From the NCBI GenBank assembly GCA_027486895.1, contig JAIXOE010000013.1:1-49702 (forward strand): DNA of 49,702 nt, in the 5' to 3' direction. How positions within the stretch are numbered: the stretch's first letter is position 1; each line of letters starts with the position of its first letter. Below are positions 9,118 through 17,703 of this stretch, in pieces. The DNA comes from Sphingomonadales bacterium. Its GTDB lineage: Bacteria; Pseudomonadota; Alphaproteobacteria; Sphingomonadales; Sphingomonadaceae. A program made the translations under genes and the position numbers. The notes beneath the pieces were generated by a model that searched no databases, was not told the DNA's origin, and saw nothing but the letters and a program-made list of their open reading frames with translations.

Positions 9118-9999
9118 ATGATCAAATATATCCTCATTGCATTGCTAGTCGCGCTCGTTGGTTCCGGCTTATGGTTCTGGAACAAGAGCGATCCACAGAA
9201 GCTGGATTTTGCGGACCGGTGGGCTCCCGGTGAGTCGGAACATGGGAAACCGCCCGTGACGGCCATCGCTTATGGGGAGGACGACAGGCAGAAGCTGGAT
9301 ATCTATGCGCCTGAAGGCGACGCGTCCGCGCCTCACCCAGTGCTCATCTTCTTTCACGGCGGTGCGTGGCGTGATGGCGAGCGGGAAGGCTATGGCTTTT
9401 TGGGTCGCGCATTTGCATCGCTCGGTTTTGTTACGGTCATCGCCGATTATCGCAAATCGCCAGAGGTCCGCTTTCCGGCATTCGTAGATGACACAGCGGC
9501 GGCCATCGCGTGGATGCACAGCAATGTTGGCAAGTATCAGGGCAATAAAGACCGTATCTTCCTTATGGGCCATAGTGCTGGCGCGCATATCGCAATGATG
9601 ACGGCGCTTGATCCGCGCTATTTGAAGGCGCAGGGCCTTGGGACCGATGTTATTAAGGGCGTGATCGGGTTAGCTGGCCCTTATGATTTTCTGCCACTCA
9701 CGACGGACTCATCGAAAATCGCGCTTGGCCAATGGCCCAATCTAACCGAGACCCAGCCGATCACCTACGCGCGCGCCGATGCACCGCCGCTGTTGTTGCT
9801 GACCGGAGATAAGGACACCGTGGTTAAGCCGCGCAACAGCAAGATACTATCCGAACGGATTGCGGCGTTGGGCGGGAAACAGCAGTTGAAAATATACCCA
9901 GATGTTGGCCATGCCGATATCATCATGGCGGTCGCACGGCCCTTCCGGAACAAGGCGCCGGTCATCTCGGATGTCGTCAATTTCATAAAGGCGCATTGA
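9118..9999 (+). CDS. Alpha/beta-hydrolase, BD-FAE/carboxylesterase type, membrane-anchored
   Basis: A 293-residue serine hydrolase. An N-terminal hydrophobic segment (residues 3-22) predicts a signal anchor or signal peptide, so the catalytic domain should face the periplasm. The oxyanion-hole motif FFHGGAWRDG, nucleophile elbow GHSAGAH, acid LLLTGDKDTVV and histidine PDVGHADI form a complete catalytic triad. The family acts on small esters. The substrate is not predictable here. The start at 9118 follows the ribosomal terminator. The longer frame into rpsI is not credible. Confidence 0.85.
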   Translation: MIKYILIALLVALVGSGLWFWNKSDPQKLDFADRWAPGESEHGKPPVTAIAYGEDDRQKLDIYAPEGDASAPHPVLIFFHGGAWRDGEREGYGFLGRAFASLGFVTVIADYRKSPEVRFPAFVDDTAAAIAWMHSNVGKYQGNKDRIFLMGHSAGAHIAMMTALDPRYLKAQGLGTDVIKGVIGLAGPYDFLPLTTDSSKIALGQWPNLTETQPITYARADAPPLLLLTGDKDTVVKPRNSKILSERIAALGGKQQLKIYPDVGHADIIMAVARPFRNKAPVISDVVNFIKAH

Positions 10000-10009
10000 A
10001 TCGCGTTTC

Positions 10010-11326
10010 CTAAAGCACCGCCTCCGGTGCTTGCCGAAGGACTTTTTGCCGATAGGAAATGACCAGTAGCGCGGCGTTCACCGCCGCTGCACCTAACATC
10101 GCAAACGCTGCACCAACCTCGCCATAGGTTGGCATGAGCCAGATCATCATAAGCACCACGACAATAGCGCCAGCAAGGCTGCACAGCATCACCCGGCCAG
10201 CCTTGCCGGCGGTCAGAAGTGCAGGCTCCAGCCCTAATGTGGCAAATTGTACGGCGGTGGCTGTGCCCAAGATCATCACCAAAGGATATGCTGCCACAAA
10301 CTCTGCACCAAATATCCATATCAGGGCGGGTTTTCCGGCGAAACCAACAATGGCGAGAACGAGTAACGCCGCAACGCCCGACACCTTAATCATACGATTG
10401 AGCAAGTTGCGTGCATCTTTGGGATCTCCCGTGTGCGCAACGCGGGCATATTCGGTAAATATCGCCATGGATATTGCGTCGCCAACCCGCGCAAAGACCT
10501 GACCCAGTTGATAGCCAAGGCGGAAGAATCCAGCTGCCGTTGCACCGACGGAGAAGCCAACCACAACTGCAACCATCTGCTGGCTTGTCAGCTTAAAGCT
10601 TGATCCGACATTCGACCATAAAGCGAATTTCGCAATGCCGGGGAAGCTTTGCTGAAAGCCGAGCCAAGTTGGCATCTTGCTGAGCCGCAGCGGCAGTTTG
10701 AGCCGCCGAAAAACATTCACCCAAATGAATATCGTTGGCACCATTTCGGACACCAGCCACACCGCGAGAAATCCCCAGGCCGAAGGCACTGTCACGACCA
10801 ATATACCCGTGCCTACAAGACGGATAATGGGAACCAGCATGTCGGGAATGGCCGCATCGCCAAAGCGGTCGTTAATGCGCAACAGGCCTGTCGGTGTCGA
10901 ACGGGCGGACAGCACCAAAAGGGCCGTGAAGCCTATCACGGCGATAGCTTCTGAATCGTCCCAGCCCTGATTATTTGTGAGCGCCCATGCGCCGACCACG
11001 GCGACCACAAACGCCAGCAACGCTCCGACAATATCGAGGATCAGGCAAAACCATGTGAGTTCGGCCAGCTTTTCGTCGGAGTTCGTGTGCACCAACGTCG
11101 TGCCGTAGCGGATCAGGATCTGCCAAGTCTGGAACGATGTGAAGCTGGATATCGTCTGGGCAAAGCTGAAGATCAGCATGAACTTGCCGAATTCTGCCGC
11201 GCCCAAGCTTTGGGTAGAGACAGCAAGGTAAATGAGGCTGAGCACCGCAGAGGTGGTCTTTGGCAAAAACAGCCAAGCGCCTGATTGCAAAATGCGGCGT
11301 CCACTCCCCTGTTTTTGTTCAGCCAT
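10010..11326 (-). CDS. Oligosaccharide flippase (Wzx/MATE-like, polysaccharide biosynthesis protein)
   Basis: A 438-residue polytopic membrane protein of the MOP superfamily, with about 12 hydrophobic segments through the whole length. The opening GAWLFLPKTTSAVLSLIYLA and the repeated FxRLGYQLGQ / KFALWSNVGSS elements resemble Wzx-type exporters, which flip lipid-linked glycans across the inner membrane. I chose the ATG at 11326 (MAEQKQGSG) because GGGGAT lies about 8 bases upstream in the mRNA. An in-frame ATG at 11386 would add 20 residues with no clear ribosome-binding site. It is divergent from the glycosyltransferase gene at 11458, which supports a joint role in surface glycan assembly. 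Confidence 0.85.
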   Translation of the reverse strand: MAEQKQGSGRRILQSGAWLFLPKTTSAVLSLIYLAVSTQSLGAAEFGKFMLIFSFAQTISSFTSFQTWQILIRYGTTLVHTNSDEKLAELTWFCLILDIVGALLAFVVAVVGAWALTNNQGWDDSEAIAVIGFTALLVLSARSTPTGLLRINDRFGDAAIPDMLVPIIRLVGTGILVVTVPSAWGFLAVWLVSEMVPTIFIWVNVFRRLKLPLRLSKMPTWLGFQQSFPGIAKFALWSNVGSSFKLTSQQMVAVVVGFSVGATAAGFFRLGYQLGQVFARVGDAISMAIFTEYARVAHTGDPKDARNLLNRMIKVSGVAALLVLAIVGFAGKPALIWIFGAEFVAAYPLVMILGTATAVQFATLGLEPALLTAGKAGRVMLCSLAGAIVVVLMMIWLMPTYGEVGAAFAMLGAAAVNAALLVISYRQKVLRQAPEAVL

Positions 11327-11457
11327 TGCGCCAGATCCCCAATCTAGCTGCGGGACTAGTGCACTTCCGCCGTTAATCAAAGCCATGTCATAATGTGCTG
11401 GCTAAAAAATTGAAGCTGGTTAAGCGGATCGCAGATCGACGCTAGGTAAACCTGATC

Positions 11458-12504
11458 ATGGCACCCACATTCTGGTTAAGCGTTTTATTGCCAGTTTATA
11501 ATGTTGAACGCTATCTTGCCGGATGCCTGGATTCCGTTTTGGGCCAAATTGGCGACGATAACGGTGTCCAGATCGTCATCGTAGATGATGCGTCTACCGA
11601 TAAATCCCGTGCCATTGCTGAGGCGTTTCGCCGTCAATATCCGCATTGTATCAAAGTGCTGTACCACAGTGTGAATCAGGGCGTGAGTGCCGCTCGGAAC
11701 CGTTTGGTCGACGAAGCCGACGGTGAACATATCTGGTTCGTCGATCCTGACGATTATATGTTGGTGGGTGCGCTGAGACAGCTTCATACTATCCTGGACA
11801 CATACAATCCCGACCTCATTTTATGCGACTATCGCAAATCCCGTTTCGCAATCACGCGATCTTTTTTTGGCCCATGCAAGCAGCTGTCCCGAGATGTCGG
11901 GCAGTTGGTCTGCGGCGTGTTTAAAAGCCGCAAAATGTATTGCTGGCTGAAAATCAGCCGACGGTCGCTGTGGATCGACGGTCCACGTTTCCCGGAGGGT
12001 AGGGTTTTCGAAGACATCGCGACCATGCCGTGGTTGCTTTTGAAGGCACAGAATTATTATTATGCACATTCAGCTTGGATTTTCTACCGGCGACGCGCTG
12101 GCAGCATTATGGACAGCGTCAAGCGAAAATCATGGGTCTTTGACGCCCGCAAGCATGAAGATTTGGCACTGGCACTCAGCGGATTTCAAGAGGTAATGGA
12201 CGAGGCGCTAGGCCGCACGCTGCCCTCCGCGGCCTTTTATGTGTCAGATTTCTGCGCGCAAGAGTTTGTCAAAACCGGCTTCCGCTTTGCACGCTCGGGG
12301 GCTGCAACGGACGGGAATCTCAAAGTAGGGCTGCATCATTATTTGGAACAGTTCGAAAAATGTGTGCCAATAAATTTTGAGCAACTTGCGGTCCAGTATC
12401 TCAAACGGCTCAGGCTTCTTCGATATGTCTTTTTGAAATATACTTTAAATCTCGCAAATCGGTCGCAAACATCCGCTTTAAACGATACGGGTTCGGCAGC
12501 ATGA
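11458..12504 (+). CDS. Family 2 glycosyltransferase
   Basis: GT-A fold inverting glycosyltransferase of 348 residues. The N-terminus SVLLPVYNVERYLAGCLDSVL, nucleotide-binding IVIVDDASTDKS and metal-binding VDPDDYM (DxD type) are typical of GT2 enzymes that add sugars in capsule, LPS or exopolysaccharide synthesis. The C-terminal part is family-variable. The last four bases overlap the next gene (ATGA at 12501-12504), so the two products are coupled. The gene looks more AT-rich than the flanking housekeeping genes. Sugar donor and acceptor are unknown. Confidence 0.9.
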   Translation: MAPTFWLSVLLPVYNVERYLAGCLDSVLGQIGDDNGVQIVIVDDASTDKSRAIAEAFRRQYPHCIKVLYHSVNQGVSAARNRLVDEADGEHIWFVDPDDYMLVGALRQLHTILDTYNPDLILCDYRKSRFAITRSFFGPCKQLSRDVGQLVCGVFKSRKMYCWLKISRRSLWIDGPRFPEGRVFEDIATMPWLLLKAQNYYYAHSAWIFYRRRAGSIMDSVKRKSWVFDARKHEDLALALSGFQEVMDEALGRTLPSAAFYVSDFCAQEFVKTGFRFARSGAATDGNLKVGLHHYLEQFEKCVPINFEQLAVQYLKRLRLLRYVFLKYTLNLANRSQTSALNDTGSAA

Positions 12505-13727
12505 AGCACGGACAACATACACAGGGTGACGCACCCACCAACGCACCGGTAACATTTCTGTTTAACCATGATGCGGGTCACCAAGTGGCCCATTTGGCAG
12601 GGATAGCTGGCGCTTTCGCGCTACGTGAAAAGGCATTCCGGGCCATCATTGCCTTCGGCAGCGAAACTACGCGAAAAGAAGTCGAGAAGTTGCTGACTCC
12701 GGAGCAGATTGCGGCCTTGGAGTGGCAGCCATTGGCGTTACCCGAAATGCTAAGGATGCTGACAAAAGGCCTGAACAGGCTGGTACCCGTTCACCGCATC
12801 CTTCGCCTCTATTGGCATAATGCAATCTTGCGAAAATCTGCGGCAATTGTGTCGACTGAACGAACCTGCCTTACCTTGAAGCGCCATTGGGCCAAATTTC
12901 GCAGACGTGATCATCGCCCCGCGTTTGTCTGTGTACCCCATGGTTCGGGTGACCGGAATGTATCTGTTCATCCTGCATTCCGCGACTTCGACCTGTTGAT
13001 GGTCAGCGGACAAAAGGTCGTCGACCAGATGGTTGAAGCGGGTGCTTCCACGGCCGAACGCTGCCGGATTATCGGCTATGCAAAATTCGACATTTTGCGG
13101 GGGCGCACCCCTGAGGCATTTTTCGACAACGACAAGCCGACGTTTTTATATAACCCGCATTTTGATCCGCATATGTCTAGCTGGTACGATCACGGGGCAG
13201 ACATATTGCAATATTTTTATGAGAACCCGGACCGGTACAATCTGATCTTCGCACCGCACGTCATGCTCTTTTATAAAAAAGTACATATTTCGCCGGAATA
13301 TCGTGTGACTCGCAAACGGCCTGATATTGATCCAAAATATTATGGCGCACCAAATATCCGGATTGATGTGGATAGCCCGCGTCTGTTTGATATGAGTTAC
13401 ACCTTGTCCGCAGACGTCTATATCGGCGATGTTTCAAGCCAGGTGTATGAATTTCTGTATCGCCCGCGCGCATGTTTTTTCATCGATACGCACAGCACGG
13501 CCGCGCCCGGTGCGCCGCCCGAATATGATTTCTGGAACAATGGCCCGGTTGTCCGCACGGCCAAGCAGTTGATACCGTTGTTGCCCGATCATGTGACGAT
13601 TGCCGCACAATATCGCGATGCCCAAGAGCAGCGCATGGCGTACACCGCCGACCAAAGCGATCCGCGCCCAGCGTCGGAACGGGGAGCCGAGGCTTTGGGC
13701 CGATATATTGAAGGCTTAGCGCTCTGA
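12501..13727 (+). CDS. CDP-glycerol glycerophosphotransferase-like enzyme (TagF/TagB family)
   Basis: A 408-residue GT-B-like protein. The diagnostic C-terminal block ADVYIGDVSSQVYEFLYRPR, followed by CFFIDTH, matches the glycerol/ribitol-phosphotransferase family known from teichoic-acid polymerases. Other conserved spots are VPHGSGDRN (catalytic His region of the family) and FLYNPHFDPHMSSW. In Gram-positives these enzymes move glycerol-phosphate from CDP-glycerol to a lipid-linked acceptor. In a Gram-negative the likely product is a phosphoglycerol-containing surface glycan, which is inference. Coupled to the GT2 gene. Its 3' end overlaps the convergent HAD gene by 12 bp. Confidence 0.8.
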   Translation: MKHGQHTQGDAPTNAPVTFLFNHDAGHQVAHLAGIAGAFALREKAFRAIIAFGSETTRKEVEKLLTPEQIAALEWQPLALPEMLRMLTKGLNRLVPVHRILRLYWHNAILRKSAAIVSTERTCLTLKRHWAKFRRRDHRPAFVCVPHGSGDRNVSVHPAFRDFDLLMVSGQKVVDQMVEAGASTAERCRIIGYAKFDILRGRTPEAFFDNDKPTFLYNPHFDPHMSSWYDHGADILQYFYENPDRYNLIFAPHVMLFYKKVHISPEYRVTRKRPDIDPKYYGAPNIRIDVDSPRLFDMSYTLSADVYIGDVSSQVYEFLYRPRACFFIDTHSTAAPGAPPEYDFWNNGPVVRTAKQLIPLLPDHVTIAAQYRDAQEQRMAYTADQSDPRPASERGAEALGRYIEGLAL

Positions 13728-14411
13728 ACGAACCTCGTGCGTGCTGCGGAAATCGATCACGCCCCAATTGGCGGCGGCTGCTGCCTCACCAAACCGTTTC
13801 GAGGGGTTCACCGCATAGCCTTCGTCCGCAAAGTCTAAGGTGGTTCGGTCGCTCAGATCATCGGAATAAAAGCGGATATGCGCATCTTGTCGGCTGAAGT
13901 CCTGTTGCGACAGCCATTCCTGCACGCGGCGCAGTTTTTCTCCGGCGTAGCAATTTTCCCCATCGATGCGGTGCGCCAGTCGGCCATCTGCTTGGCTGAT
14001 ATGGCGTGTCGCAATGACAGCATCAAAACCCAGCATATTGCCAATGTGGCCAGCGTAAAAATGTGGTGCGGCGGTTGCCATCACCAGCAAGGCCCCGCGC
14101 GCGCGATCAGCGCCTATGCGCGCAACGGCACCCGGTTGAAGGCCTTGGCTAACAATATGGTCGGCAAAGCTAGCGACGATATTGGAGAGCTTTTCCGGGC
14201 AGATTTGGCGCCCGATAAACATCGCGATACCAAATTGTTTCAGTGGTTTGCGTCCGTATAAGCCGAGTTTATATCCAATCATCGCCGCGATCCAGACGGG
14301 CAGTAAAGCCAGCCGAATGGGCGCAGTCCGCCGGGCATAAAATAGCAGGAAATGGGTAAAAGTCGGGCGACGGGTTATGGTCTTGTCGAGATCATATATT
14401 GCAATATTCAT
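13716..14411 (-). CDS. HAD-IB family phosphatase (PSP-like)
   Basis: A 231-residue HAD hydrolase starting MNIAIYDLDKTITRRPTF. Motif I DLDKT, motif II MATAAP and motif IV FYSDDLSDRTTLDFAD are all intact. A hydrophobic stretch after motif I (residues 25-50) is common in HAD-IB members that act on lipid or polyprenyl-linked phosphates. Start at 14411 chosen by the motif. The open frame to 15224 is the antisense of the nucleotidyltransferase and is rejected. It is divergent from that gene (82-bp gap) and convergent with the TagF-like gene. The substrate is unknown, perhaps a phosphorylated glycan precursor. Confidence 0.85.
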   Translation of the reverse strand: MNIAIYDLDKTITRRPTFTHFLLFYARRTAPIRLALLPVWIAAMIGYKLGLYGRKPLKQFGIAMFIGRQICPEKLSNIVASFADHIVSQGLQPGAVARIGADRARGALLVMATAAPHFYAGHIGNMLGFDAVIATRHISQADGRLAHRIDGENCYAGEKLRRVQEWLSQQDFSRQDAHIRFYSDDLSDRTTLDFADEGYAVNPSKRFGEAAAAANWGVIDFRSTHEVRSER

Positions 14412-14492
14412 ATTTGGTCGCCAAGCCCCACCCCAAGGTACGCCAAATGCGTTGGCGTGCCCTCCGATTTGGATGCGTTTAGGAGAAGCTGT
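14412..14492. promoter_or_regulatory. Divergent promoter gap, HAD phosphatase / nucleotidyltransferase
   Basis: An 81-bp gap between two divergent starts that must hold both promoters. It also contains the strong ribosome-binding site AGGAG (14481-14485), which fixes the TTG start of the plus-strand gene at 14493. No clear -35/-10 pair could be named. Confidence 0.45.
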
Positions 14493-15287
14493 TTGCAAGC
14501 GCAATGGACCTGCATCGTCCTTGCCGGGCAGAGGCCCGGTACGGATATGTTTGCACAGCATTTCGGGCTTAAGTTGAAGGCTCTGGTACCCGTGCGCGGC
14601 GAACCGATGATTAGCCATGTCATCCGCACGCTGCGGGCGTCGCCACTGATCGGTGAAATCATTGTCCTTTGCCAAGAACCAGACGCACTGCGTTCGGCGG
14701 TAGATGCGGCAGGGGGCGCGACGCTGGTGGAAAGCCTTAGCAGTATATCGCTGAGCATAAAGCGGCAGGTGGATGCGTTGGGTTTCTCGTCGCCAATATT
14801 GGTGACAACCGCAGATCACCCTTTGTTGACCGTCGATATGATCGCCGAATTTTTGGGCAAAGCAGAGGGCGACATTGCCGTTGCTATGGTCGAGCGAAAG
14901 ACGATGTTGGCTCAATTTCCTGACGCAAAACGCACATGGCTGCGCTTTTCCGACGGGGCGTGGTCTGGCGCCAATCTCTTTGCATTGATGAGCTTCAAGT
15001 CCGTATTTGCTCTCGATTTGTGGGCAGAGGCTGAGAAGGACCGCAAAAAGGCATGGCGACTGTTCATGCATTTTGGGCTGCGGCTGGCAACCCGCGCGCT
15101 TACGCGGACAATTGGATTGCGGCAGGCCTTGAAGATTGCGGGAGAGCGCCTTGGCCTTGCAGCAACGCTTGTATCGATGTCTGACCCAGTCGCCGCAATC
15201 GATGTCGACAAGGTCAGTGACCACATATTGGCAGAGAAAATACTTATCGACCGCGAAACTGTGGCAAATTCAAATCTGGCAGCTTAA
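14493..15287 (+). CDS. MobA/IspD-like nucleotidyltransferase (NTP_transf_3)
   Basis: A 264-residue nucleotidyltransferase. The N-terminal nucleotide loop is CIVLAGQRPGTD, followed by LKALVPVRGEPMISHVI and the metal-binding LVTTADHPLL. I place the start at TTG 14493 because AGGAG lies 7 bases before it and the nucleotide-binding loop starts only eight residues later. An ATG at 14547 would remove that loop, and one at 14352 would run over the HAD gene. Substrate not known. The genomic setting fits activation of a glycan or polyol phosphate (for example to a CDP form), but that is inference. Its stop codon abuts the rpoN stop. Confidence 0.8.
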   Translation: MQAQWTCIVLAGQRPGTDMFAQHFGLKLKALVPVRGEPMISHVIRTLRASPLIGEIIVLCQEPDALRSAVDAAGGATLVESLSSISLSIKRQVDALGFSSPILVTTADHPLLTVDMIAEFLGKAEGDIAVAMVERKTMLAQFPDAKRTWLRFSDGAWSGANLFALMSFKSVFALDLWAEAEKDRKKAWRLFMHFGLRLATRALTRTIGLRQALKIAGERLGLAATLVSMSDPVAAIDVDKVSDHILAEKILIDRETVANSNLAA

Positions 15288-16775
15288 TTAGCGGCCCATT
15301 TTCTTTTGCCGCCGTCTTTGCACGGAAGATCCAATACCCATAGCCTCGCGATATTTCGCGACCGTGCGGCGGGCAATGTCGAAGCCTTTTGCAGTCAACA
15401 AGTCGACCAGCGTGTCATCGGACAGAATTTTGTCGCCCTCGGCATCTATCAAGGATTTGATGTGGCTTTTCACGGCCTCGGCCGAAGCGCCTTCTCCGTC
15501 AGCCGATTGAACGCCTGATGAGAAGAAATATTTGAGGTCAAACAGACCGCGTCCGCAGTGCAGATATTTGTTGCTGGTGACACGGCTGACGGTGGATTCA
15601 TGCATTTCGATGGCATCGGCTACCTGCCGCAGTGTTAACGGCCGCAAATGCGCAACGCCCTTGCGAAAAAAGCCATCTTGTTGCTTCACGATTTCGGTGG
15701 CGACTTTTACGATGGTGCGCTGTCTTTGGTCCATGGCTTTGATGAGCCAATTCGCATCCGCCATGCAGTCGCTTAGCCATGCCTTAGTTGTCTTGTCCTG
15801 CCCCAGTTCCGCGACATAGCTGCGGTTGATCAGAATACGCGGAAGGTTCGCACTGTTCAATTCGATGGCCCAACCTTCGCCGCGCGGGGTTACGAATATG
15901 TCGGGCGTCACTGCAAGCGTGTCTTCGCTTTCGAAGCGGCAGCCGGGTTTTGGATCATAACCGCGCAGTTCGATCAACATATCGCGTAAGTCTTCGTCAT
16001 CGACGCGGCACATCCGCTTAAGCTGGTCAAAAGCGCCCTTGGCTACCAGATCGAGATTATCGATAAGCTTTGCCATACATGGGTCGTAGCGATCTGCCTC
16101 GCGTGCCTGAATGGCAAGACATTCGGACAGGTTTCGCGCGCCCACTCCCGTTGGATCGAACCTCTGCAATTCCGTGAGCGCTGCCTCCATTTCCGCCATG
16201 GGAACGCCAAGCCTATGCGCCGTCGCCATAAGGTCTTCGCCAACATAGCCTGTGGGTTCGATTTGCTCGATAATTTGTTGGACCAGAAATAGTTGGCGTC
16301 CGGATAGGCTTGATCCTGCCTGCGCCATCAAATGTTCGCGCAAGCTGACGTCACGTGCGGCAAAGCTGTCGAAATCAGGTCCGTCGGCGTCAAAGCCGCT
16401 GGGCGCGGCGCTGCCCGAAAGCCCGAGCATGCCGTCGGCTCCGCCAACACTGTCGGACGGGGTGTCGTGGTGAAAAGTTTCCGCGCTGAAATCGACATCA
16501 AGCGCGTCCGATGTGCCGTGGCCATCACCGCTGAGCAGGTCATCGCTGGCCCGCTCGCCATTGTCGCTTGCAGCCAGAGCGAAATCGTCAGTCGGCGCGT
16601 CTGGCGCAGAGTCGCCCCCACCTGTTTCAAGCACCGGGTTGCGTTCAACTTCTTCCGCGATGAACGCTTCGATCTCGAGCGAAGACAATGCGAGCAGTTT
16701 AATCGCCTGCTGCAATTGCGGCGTCATCACCAGCGACTGGCTTTGGCGAAGATCGAGGCGGGGTGCTAATGCCAT
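15288..16775 (-). CDS. rpoN: RNA polymerase sigma-54 factor
   Basis: A 495-residue alternative sigma factor that recognises -24/-12 promoters and needs an AAA+ activator. Region I is glutamine-rich with LRQSQSLVMTPQLQQAIKLLALS. An acidic region II follows (about 50-130). Region III includes the helix-turn-helix RQVADAIEMHESTVSRVTSNKY, and the near-C-terminal RpoN box is ARRTVAKYREAMGI. It follows lptB on the same strand with a 28-bp gap, the lptB-rpoN arrangement conserved across proteobacteria. Confidence 0.97.
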   Translation of the reverse strand: MALAPRLDLRQSQSLVMTPQLQQAIKLLALSSLEIEAFIAEEVERNPVLETGGGDSAPDAPTDDFALAASDNGERASDDLLSGDGHGTSDALDVDFSAETFHHDTPSDSVGGADGMLGLSGSAAPSGFDADGPDFDSFAARDVSLREHLMAQAGSSLSGRQLFLVQQIIEQIEPTGYVGEDLMATAHRLGVPMAEMEAALTELQRFDPTGVGARNLSECLAIQAREADRYDPCMAKLIDNLDLVAKGAFDQLKRMCRVDDEDLRDMLIELRGYDPKPGCRFESEDTLAVTPDIFVTPRGEGWAIELNSANLPRILINRSYVAELGQDKTTKAWLSDCMADANWLIKAMDQRQRTIVKVATEIVKQQDGFFRKGVAHLRPLTLRQVADAIEMHESTVSRVTSNKYLHCGRGLFDLKYFFSSGVQSADGEGASAEAVKSHIKSLIDAEGDKILSDDTLVDLLTAKGFDIARRTVAKYREAMGIGSSVQRRRQKKMGR

Positions 16776-16803
16776 GACGTTATGGTTCCGTCATCGCCCC
16801 AAA

Positions 16804-17589
16804 TCACATTGCAAAACTCTCGCCCAGATATAGGCGGCGCACATTGGGGTCAGCGACCAAGGCCTCAGGCGACCCCGCGAACAGGACCTGCCCACCATAA
16901 ATGATGCAAGCACGGTCGACGATATCGAGCGTTTCGCGCACATTATGGTCGGTAATCAGTACGCCGATGCCGCGGGTTTTAAGTTCTTTCACCAAGTCGC
17001 GAATATCGGAAATGGATATGGGGTCGATGCCTGCGAAAGGCTCATCGAGCAACATGATCGACGGATTGGCAGCAAGCGCACGTGCAATTTCGCACCGCCG
17101 CCGCTCGCCACCTGACAGCGCCATAGCGGGCGCGCTGCGCAAACGGGTGAGGCCGAATTCGCCGAGCAATTTTTCCAACCGCTCGTTGCGTGAATCCGCA
17201 TCAGGCTCTGACATTTCCAAAACTGCGCTGATATTTTGCTCAACGGTCATGCCGCGGAAAATTGATGTTTCCTGCGGCAAATAGCCCAAGCCCAAAATCG
17301 CGCGGCGGTACATCGGCAGGTTGGTGATGTCTGCGCCATCAAGCGTGATGCGTCCGCTGTCGGGCTTTACCAACCCCATGATCGAATAAAAGCAGGTGGT
17401 TTTACCCGCACCATTTGGGCCAAGCAGACCAACCACTTCGCCCTTGGCAACCGAGAGTGAAACATCGGTCAACACCGCGCGCTTGTCATAGCTTTTGGCG
17501 ATGGACACGACACCCAGTCCCGATTGCACGTCGTCTTGCGTCGTCGCATCCGCAGCGGGAGAAGTTGCAGTCATGCTATCCATATCCAA
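16804..17589 (-). CDS. lptB: LPS export ABC transporter ATP-binding protein
   Basis: Cytoplasmic ATPase of the LptB2FG complex that drives LPS extraction from the inner membrane. The 261-residue protein has Walker A GPNGAGKTT, signature ALSGGERRRCEIARALA, Walker B IMLLDEPFAGIDP and the switch His in LITDHNVRETL. A short low-complexity N-terminus (about 20 residues) precedes the ABC domain, and a downstream start may be used. It lies between lptA and rpoN. Confidence 0.96.
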   Translation of the reverse strand: MDMDSMTATSPAADATTQDDVQSGLGVVSIAKSYDKRAVLTDVSLSVAKGEVVGLLGPNGAGKTTCFYSIMGLVKPDSGRITLDGADITNLPMYRRAILGLGYLPQETSIFRGMTVEQNISAVLEMSEPDADSRNERLEKLLGEFGLTRLRSAPAMALSGGERRRCEIARALAANPSIMLLDEPFAGIDPISISDIRDLVKELKTRGIGVLITDHNVRETLDIVDRACIIYGGQVLFAGSPEALVADPNVRRLYLGESFAM

Positions 17590-17703
17590 ATTTCGCCCGC
17601 GATAATGCTTTTAATGTCCAGCTGATAGCTAATGAATGCTGACCCGTTTTGCAATTGGCATGATTTATGCTGCCCCGTTTTGGAGGCGGTTCGGGGCTGT
17701 CCC

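Noticed and set aside
14412-15224. N-terminal extension of the HAD-IB gene (502-codon frame)
   Set aside because: It is antisense to the nucleotidyltransferase and adds no domain; the DLDKT motif sits right after the ATG at 14411.
17656-17671. Sigma-54-like promoter TGGCATGATTTATGCT on the plus strand near rpoN
   Set aside because: The GG/GC spacing is right, but it points into lptA antisense with no plus-strand gene, and a two-mismatch match is expected several times by chance in 50 kb.
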